Shown here in pieces: positions 58,263-64,000 of a stretch of DNA of 64,000 nt. Both the position numbers and the translations under genes were made by a program. The notes below the pieces were generated by a model. The model was not told where the DNA came from and searched no databases. It saw nothing but the letters and a program-made list of their open reading frames with translations. The first letter of the stretch is position 1. Each line of letters opens with the position of its first letter. Source of the DNA: Phellopilus nigrolimitatus. Taxonomy: Eukaryota > Basidiomycota > Agaricomycetes > Hymenochaetales > Hymenochaetaceae. The stretch lies in assembly GCA_021029095.1 (NCBI GenBank), contig JAJOHG010000001.1, forward strand, positions 2,294,001 to 2,358,000, in the 5' to 3' direction.

Positions 58263-59717
58263 TCAGGGCTGCGCGCTCTTTTCCGGTCGCGCGAAACCTG
58301 CGGCCTTCTTCTCTTCCGCGAGCACACGGACGAGCTCGAGGAGGTCGTCGACGGCGGCGGACGACGTCTGAATGTGTACGACAAGGCGCGAGCCAAGGAG
58401 CCCGATCGGCTCGGGAGTGTGGCAGGCGCGCGAGATGAGCTCGGAGAGTTCGACGCCGATTGGCGAGGAGTCGAAGAAGACCTGTGTAAGGGGTGCAGTC
58501 AGACACTTTTCCAAGGAGATAAGTATAGCAGAAAGACTTGCCATGCACGTCTCCGCCCTGCTCGTAATATCGCACCCGATCTCTTCAAGGCCCTTCTCGA
58601 GCTTGCGCGTAAGCGCATGCACACCAGTGAGCAACGGCCAGTTATTCGAGACAGCATACGCCGCGCGCCAGCCAACACGCCCGTCTGGCGCATCCCAGCC
58701 GCCGAACAGCTTCCTGAAGCGTTTGGCCTGTTTGATGAAGGCGGCGTCGCCGACGAGGCACGAGCCGATTGGTGCCCCAAGGCCCTTGCTGAAGCAGAGG
58801 CTCACGCTGTCGAACGGCGCGCAGAGCTACCGCGAGGGGCGTGCCGGTCTCGGCCTGCAACGTGCCAGAGGCGCGCGCCGTCTAGGTGCATTTTAATGCC
58901 CTCCGTGCGGGCGAACGCTGCAATCTCGAGGATGTCAGCCTGCGGAATGATGGTTCCGTTGAGTGTATTCTCGAGTGCAATAATTTCCGTGGGTGCATAG
59001 TGTACGTCGTTCCCGAGGACGACGTTCGCCCGAACGTCATCAAGGGTGAGGTGATGGCCTGATGAATACGATGCAGTTCATCTCAAGCCATCGCAAAGAT
59101 ACAGCATCTCGCTCACGATTCGATGGGATGACGGGGATGACAGCCGCGCCCGAGTGGAAACCTAACCCGCCGGCCTCATATTTGTATATATGCGCGCGAT
59201 TGTCGCACAAGACGGAGTAGGGAGGCTGCTTGAGGTGCGTGCGGAGGCCAATTTGGTTGGACATGGTGCCCGAAGGCATGAAGAGGCCGGCCTCCTTGCC
59301 CGCGAGGCGCGCGACGGCGGCTTCGAGCGCGCGTGTCGAGGGCTCTGCATAGACGTCGTCCCCGAGTGACGCCTGCAGAGCGTATGCATACATCTCCGGT
59401 GTCGGGACTAGTCGAAAGATCGCGTTTTTAAGGAAACAAAAATTATGTTATTCATGGAGGGCTATGGAGGGCTAATGACAGGCTGTATGCTTGTACCTGT
59501 GAACGTGTCCGCTGCATGTAAGCGCGCAGTTAGCGCGGTGGTCGTTACGTTGCCGCATTCGCGGTGAGAGTAGCTTACAAGTGAAGGTGCGCGCTACCTC
59601 GCTCCTTGCGCGTTCGTTCTCGCTTGCCTGCAGGGCTGTGAGAATGTCGACCTTCGACTCTGCGAAGAGCTTTGTCCGTGCGGCCTCGAGATCTTGCGTG
59701 GGTATCGCTGCGCTCAT
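58263..59717 (-). CDS. GLY1: L-threonine aldolase (PLP enzyme), frame apparently disrupted
   Basis: The enzyme cleaves L-threonine to glycine and acetaldehyde. Motifs seen include SDTFTVPTPEMYAYAL (read across a 15-nt microexon, 59497-59511), VYAEPSTRALEAAVARLAGK, FMPSGTMSNQIGLRTHL, ENTLNGTIIPQ, MHLDGARLWHVA, the PLP-lysine motif SVSLCFSKGLGAPIGSCLVG and ETCMVFFDSSPIGVE. The last intron (58482-58541) has a GC donor (ATG|GCAAGT). Between about 58,858 and 58,661 the frame breaks four times, around GTTGCAGGCC (58,855), GCGGTAGCTC (58,829), GGCTGGGATG (58,697) and GGCGCGCGGCG (about 58,665). The first three look like single-base additions and the last a two-base addition. As a result the conserved GMRQTGVLAG block is readable only out of frame. 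This is a recent pseudogene or a stretch of sequence error; I have not merged the frames. Confidence 0.8.
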
Positions 59718-60190
59718 GGTGACCGACCGTACGTCTATATGAAATCTACCTCGGACTGTGAGTCTATGCCGTGAGATAGTGAGGGGACGGAAGGTGCGAA
59801 GGAGGGATAGAGTCGGCATAAACTCTACCTGCGGGATCTGCTCTTTATATGCACTCGAGTCAGGTCCCAGTGCCCAGGAAGACAAGATGATAAATGTTAG
59901 GCCGAAAAGAAAGCCGTTGACTCGGTCTTTCAGTAATCTTTACTCATCGTCCTGCGCACACCCTCACGTCTTCACAGTTTATATGCGCGTGGATTTATTC
60001 ATAATCAAAGTGAAAGGAAAAGAAAAGAAAAGAGAACGAAAAAGACGCAAGGAAACAAAAGAAAAGCTGACTGCCTGATCACGTGATGATGTCTGTCTGT
60101 AACGTTGGTTTTTCTTTTATAGAGACGTGTTTTCATCTCTCCATCTCTTTTCTCATCTTAGATCTCTTCTCTGTCCCTTTTCCGTTTATT
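59718..60190. promoter_or_regulatory. divergent promoter region with a TCACGTGA element
   Basis: 473 bp between the threonine aldolase (leftward) and the small zinc-finger gene (rightward). It includes a purine-rich tract (about 60,010-60,067) and a perfect TCACGTGA palindrome (60079-60086), a Cbf1/bHLH-type site. Inference only. Confidence 0.4.
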
Positions 60191-60672
60191 ATGGGCAACG
60201 TGCGTCTCATTCCTCTCGAGCCTCTGTCTCGGCGGTATCGCTAATCTAAAATTGTAATAATTTTGTCCAAACGGACACGTATGAACCCGCAACGTACATA
60301 CAACGGACTCGAACTCGGACTTGGACGAACAGGGAGCAAAAGCGCAGCAGCGTCGCGACCGCGCAGACAAGGCCGGAGCCAAGGGCGGCAAGAGCCAGCT
60401 CAAGGTCAATGAAGCCTCGAAGAACATTGTGTGCAAGATCTGCAAGCAGCCTTTCGTGAGCCTGCTCTCATTTTACTCTACGCTGTAAACTTGATTGACT
60501 TTTATTTTTGTGACTTGTTTGCTGGTTTATAGATGATGACGGCCCGCGAGCCTGCGTAAGTCTTTAGCAAGGCCTTCGGTCGTGAAACAAAACCTGATCG
60601 ATGCACTCTGTTAGTCTCGTCGAGCACGCGCAAAATAAGCACAGCAAGACCAAGGACGAGTGCTTTGCCTAA
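60191..60672 (+). CDS. small C2H2-type zinc-finger protein (SERF/At2g23090-like)
   Basis: Four exons (60191-60199, 60333-60455, 60533-60555, 60615-60672) give about 70 residues: MGN, then GAKAQQRRDRADKAGAKGGK, KSQLKVNEASKNIVCKICKQ and LVEHAQNKHSKTKDECFA. C-x2-C plus H-x4-H forms a single zinc finger, and the N-terminus is a SERF-like basic region. This is a conserved small eukaryotic family of unclear function. The first exon carries only three codons. The longest intron here (133 nt) follows it. Confidence 0.9.
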
Positions 60673-60949
60673 TTTTTCTTTTCTTTTCGCGCCCCACGCC
60701 GCATGGGTACTCCTCTGGACGATTCGCATCGTGTTTGTTGCTACTCTTTTCTTGGGATGTTCCTTGCTATCTGCTGTGTTTAGAATGGGTTCTCTTTTTC
60801 ATTTGATTTGTGTTGTGTTTTGTCGGCAATGACATTATGGGTGTGCGTATATATGTCTATGTGAGATGCGAGGTGCGGGGCTTCGTCGTAAATGTATTGG
60901 TGTGCGACGTCGAGTTGAAGAACGGTCGGAAATTAGGGGTGCATAAAAA
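60673..60949. other. convergent 3' intergenic region
   Basis: A 277-bp gap between the zinc-finger gene and Tim10, T-rich near the zinc-finger 3' end. No ORF or RNA gene is seen. Confidence 0.45.
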
Positions 60950-61380
60950 TTATAGCGAAGTGAACGAGCCCGAATTGTTGCCGCTCGCTTGCGCTCCCGC
61001 GCCCATCTGCTGCATCTTCTCGCCGACCTTTTTGTTGACCTCGAAGAACTTGGAGACGCAACGGTCGACACAGACGCTCTCGCCCTTGTTGAGATCCGGC
61101 TCGCTGTAGCGAGTGCCAATGCATTTGGTGTGGCATGTCCTGCAGAGCAAAAGCATGAATTATCAGACAAATGTAAAGTAGTAACACTGGTGAAAAATAA
61201 GAGCGCTGACGTGACGAGGCGGTTGAAGACGTCCGTGATCATGTCGAGCCTGTAAAACGCTCTTGTAAATTTCTATAACGAGTGGGTAGGACAAGTGACG
61301 CACTCTGCTGTTGCGAGCTCGATGCGCTCTGGGTTGACCCCGCCCGCAGCGGGTGATGAACCTCGACCAAGAAATGACAT
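60950..61380 (-). CDS. TIM10: mitochondrial intermembrane-space chaperone Tim10
   Basis: Three exons on the minus strand (61380-61304, 61249-61211, 61139-60950) encode about 100 residues. It starts [20 protein letters not shown], and the twin CX3C motifs are CHTKC and CVDRC, separated by [16 protein letters not shown]. Disulfides between these cysteines make the small Tim fold. Tim9/Tim10 hexamers escort hydrophobic precursors such as carrier proteins across the intermembrane space. The tail ([15 protein letters not shown]) is disordered. Three residues of the core (LNKGE) fit Tim10 rather than Tim9, but subtype confidence is moderate. It is divergent from Utp4 over 265 bp. Confidence 0.92.
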
Positions 61381-61645
61381 TGAGCGCGACGGTCGGTGTA
61401 AGGGAGACGGAACTGCAGCTGGCTTCCAGAAGTCTTTCGCGGGGAGCGACACGTGACTTCGCGTCGTGGATTTTTCAGTGGACTTTCAAAATTTCCAGGC
61501 TGCATACACCGCGCGCGTTCGACGTCGAAGGGACATCTACAATCTTTCTGCTCTGTTGTAATGCTCTGCTGAACTTGATTTTGTCTACTCTAGACCTGTC
61601 TTACTCCTTATCTTTTTTTCTGTCTTTTATTATTTTCGGTCAGCC

Positions 61646-64000
61646 ATGCCCGTGCCAATCACACCCGCCTCCGTGCCTTCGACGCAGGCGGCACACGCCC
61701 TCGCCGTGCATCGCTGCCGCTTCGTCGACTACACACCCGCTGCCATCAGCGCCATAGCCTTTCCGCCCCTCCCACTCCCCGCTGCTCACTCGAGCAAATT
61801 CAAGCCCGCAGGCAACTCAAAACGGCGCTTCGGCACGCTCGCCGTCGGGCGCGCGAACGGGAACATCGAGCTCTGCGAATGGTCCGACCCAGAGCACAGC
61901 GGACAGGCACCCCAAGCATGGGCCGTGTCAAAGGTGCACCTCTTGGGTTTTCTTTCTTTATGAGCTTGTTTTGACGGACGGAGTATGGATTTCCAGATTC
62001 TCTACGGCCCGAACCCGTCCAAGGTCGACTCGCTGGTGTTCACGCTGAAGCACCCGCACCTGCACGCACACAACGAGGTCCCCGCGCTCTCCGACCTCAG
62101 GCTCTTTAGCGCCGGCGGCGGGAGCGAACTCGTCGAGTGGGACCTCGCGCACGGCACTGTCCTCGTGAGCCCCAGCGATCTTATTCCACCTGGCTGATGT
62201 CGCTGAACATGAAAATTATCGCAGCGCACGCTCAACTCGCAGGGCGGCGCGATATGGAGCATGGCCGCGAATCCCGCGAGCACGGCGCTTGCGCTCGGGT
62301 GCGAGGACGGGTGCGTGCGCATACTCGACCTCGCAGGCGGCGAACTCGCGCACGCCCGTCGCTTCGACCGCGTCAAGAGCCGCCTCCTCAGCATCGCATG
62401 GGGCCCGCCTGCTCCGCCTGTGGTCTCACAAAAAAAGGAGAAGACAGGGAGCGAAAGTAGCGACGACGACGACGACGACGATGACGATGACGAGTGGACG
62501 GACTCGTGGCTCGTGACGGGCGGGTCGGACAGCAGTTTGCGGAAGTGGGACGCGAAGACGGGTCGCGCGCTGGACAGGATGACCATGGACAAAGCGCGCG
62601 GCGAGCGTACGCTCGTCTGGGCCGTCGGCATTCTGGCGTGGGTGCTTCTTTAACTCTTGCTCCAAATTTATATTAAGTTGTTTATATGTAGCGATGGCAC
62701 TATCATCTCGGGTGACTCGTTGGGCATCGTGAAGTTCTGGGACTCGCGGACATGCACGCAGCTTCACAGCTTCCAGGCTCACGGCGCCGACATCCTCTGT
62801 CTGGCCATTGGACCTGTACGCTCGTACATTTTTTTTCTCATCCCGATTTCCATACTTATCTTTACCTCTCCAGGACGGAGGCTCGGTGTTCACATCCGGC
62901 GTAGACCAGAAAATCTGCCTCTTCACACACGTCAGGTTCTCCGACCCAGACAAAACAGCGAAAAAGTCCCTCCGGCCGACCTCCCGCTGGGTGCAGTCCA
63001 CGTCCAAGCGCATGCACTCACACGACGTCCGCGCGCTCGCCATCTGGCCGCCCTACCTCCCCATCAGCAGCACCGCCCTCCGCCCGTCCTCGTCCCCTCT
63101 CGCCAGCCCATTCGCGGGCATCGCGCCCATCCTCGCCTCAGGCGGCCTCGACGCGTCGCTCGTGCTCGCGCCGTGCGCGCCCGCCTCTGCCTCCGCGCAG
63201 CGCGCGCTCAATCCGCTCGCGACGAGCGCGGTCGCGACATTCGAGGACGCGTACCACCGCCGCCTCACGTACCCGACCGGCCTCGCGCCCGCCGTCTCCG
63301 TCGCGCGCTCCGCGCGCCTCGTCGTGTGTGCGCGCGACACGGGCGTCAGCGTCTGGCGCATCACGGGCCGTGCGCGCGTGCCGAGCGCGCTCGAGGTGGA
63401 CCTGCTTGCGGCAGAGGCGATGGACGTTGACGGTGGTGATGACGCAGCGGGGCCAGAGAGAGAGGAGGTGCCTAAAGACGTGAACGCCGAGGAGTGCGGG
63501 TACGAAAAACTGCTCGACATGGAGCTCGACACGACGACGAACGTGTGCGCGAGCGCGATATCAGACGACGGGAGGTGGCTCGCGGTGTCCGACGTGTACG
63601 AAGTGAAGCTCTTCGAGCTCCTCCCGGACTCCACCGACGATGCAGCAGGGACAGGGTCGGGGACGGGCCTGCACCCGCGGCGCGTGAAAACGCTCATGGC
63701 CGCCCTCGCGGCGCACGCGCCGCGCGGGGTGCCGCCGGAGGGCGCGTCCGCGCTCGGCTTCGCGCCGGACTCCGGGCGCCTGGTGCTCGCGGGCGCGCAG
63801 AGCGCGCGCGTGCTCGTCGTGGACCTCGCGGCGCGCACGGAGCACGGGCGCCCCGCCCCGCGCGTGCTGCGGGCGTTCGCGCACCATGCGCGGCGCGGGG
63901 CGCGGGGGCGTGTGGTGAAGCGGATGCCCGCGCGCGGCGCGGATCCAGCGGAGGACGGGGAGGAGGCGCAAGAAGGGGAAGAAGGCGCGGAAGACGCAGA
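61646..64000 (+). CDS. UTP4: Utp4/Cirhin-like small-subunit processome WD40 protein (5' part, runs off the window)
   Basis: Starts MPVPITPASVPSTQAAHALA and reads VHRCRFVDYTPAAISAIAF, the N-terminal pattern of Utp4. WD-type blades follow: GTLAVGRANGNIELCEW, FSAGGGSELVEWDLAHGTVL, GAIWSMAANPASTALALG, and GIVKFWDSRTCTQLHSFQAH. Utp4 is a subunit of the UtpA complex that starts 18S rRNA processing. Introns fall at about 61,937-61,995, 62,166-62,223, 62,639-62,691 and 62,818-62,876. An aspartate run of about ten codons (GAC/GAT repeat, 62,461-62,492) lies between blades. The C-terminus is beyond 64,000. Confidence 0.9.
62461..62492 (+). repeat. GAC/GAT trinucleotide repeat encoding poly-Asp
   Basis: A short microsatellite inside the Utp4-like coding sequence, following SESS. 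It stays in frame and encodes an acidic run. Confidence 0.85.

Noticed and set aside
62426..63838. Long minus-strand ORFs opposite the Utp4-like gene
   Set aside because: High GC content at codon third positions opens antisense frames; the plus strand carries the WD40 blades and introns.

Overview
The window is nuclear DNA from a filamentous fungus, almost certainly a basidiomycete and probably a mushroom-forming agaricomycete. The evidence is dense genes on both strands, many introns of about 50-70 nt with GT(G/A)NG donors, moderately GC-rich coding sequence, short intergenic gaps, and gene types such as a very long SET protein, a divergent JmjC-like protein and a membrane-anchored aspartic protease. 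There are no prokaryotic operons, CRISPR arrays or viral genes.

Layout. 1-588: 3' end of an unidentified membrane protein (+). 950-2568: Ugo1-like mitochondrial carrier-fold protein (-), divergent from 2807-9407, a SUV39/Clr4-type H3K9 methyltransferase with a long repeat-rich N-terminus (+). 9705-10766: SAM methyltransferase (+). 11102-11838: ATP synthase OSCP (-). 12062-13731: Prp19 (-), divergent from 13935-15239, Sgt2-like TPR co-chaperone (+). 15502-21073: tricalbin with SMP and five C2 domains (+). 21640-24040: membrane-anchored aspartic protease (+). 24942-28984: JmjC-like protein (+).

29.0-32.3 kb is a degenerate accessory island. It holds a broken fragment of mitochondrial elongation factor G, a pyrimidine-rich tandem repeat array, and a directly adjoining tandem array of four tRNA-Lys-like units. 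Housekeeping genes then resume: cytochrome P450 (32977-35071, -), acetyl-CoA transporter of the SLC33A1 family (35625-38089, +), an orphan small protein (39611-40308, +), and a mercaptopyruvate/thiosulfate sulfurtransferase (41561-42945, -). A 436-bp TA-flanked MITE lies at 43599-44034. V-ATPase subunit C (44834-46479, +), a KH-domain protein (47042-50547, -), an RWD/RING-between-RING E3 ligase (51088-52662, -), Urb2/Npa2 (52808-58076, +), threonine aldolase (58263-59717, -), a small C2H2-type protein (60191-60672, +), Tim10 (60950-61380, -) and the 5' part of Utp4 (61646-64000, +) complete the window.

Functional themes are mitochondrial biogenesis and energy (Ugo1-like, OSCP, Tim10, the EF-G fragment), ribosome biogenesis (Urb2, Utp4), splicing (Prp19), membrane contact and tail-anchored protein handling (tricalbin, Sgt2) and chromatin (SET, JmjC-like). 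Many genes are arranged as divergent pairs over 145-270 bp. The linkage is ordinary genome neighbourhood, and I see no single novel multi-gene system. The more unusual items are the tRNA-like/pyrimidine repeat island, the MITE, two inferred GC-AG introns, two microexons (15 and 20 nt), and apparent coding disruptions in threonine aldolase and Urb2. Exon boundaries were inferred by eye from reading frames and splice signals and are provisional.
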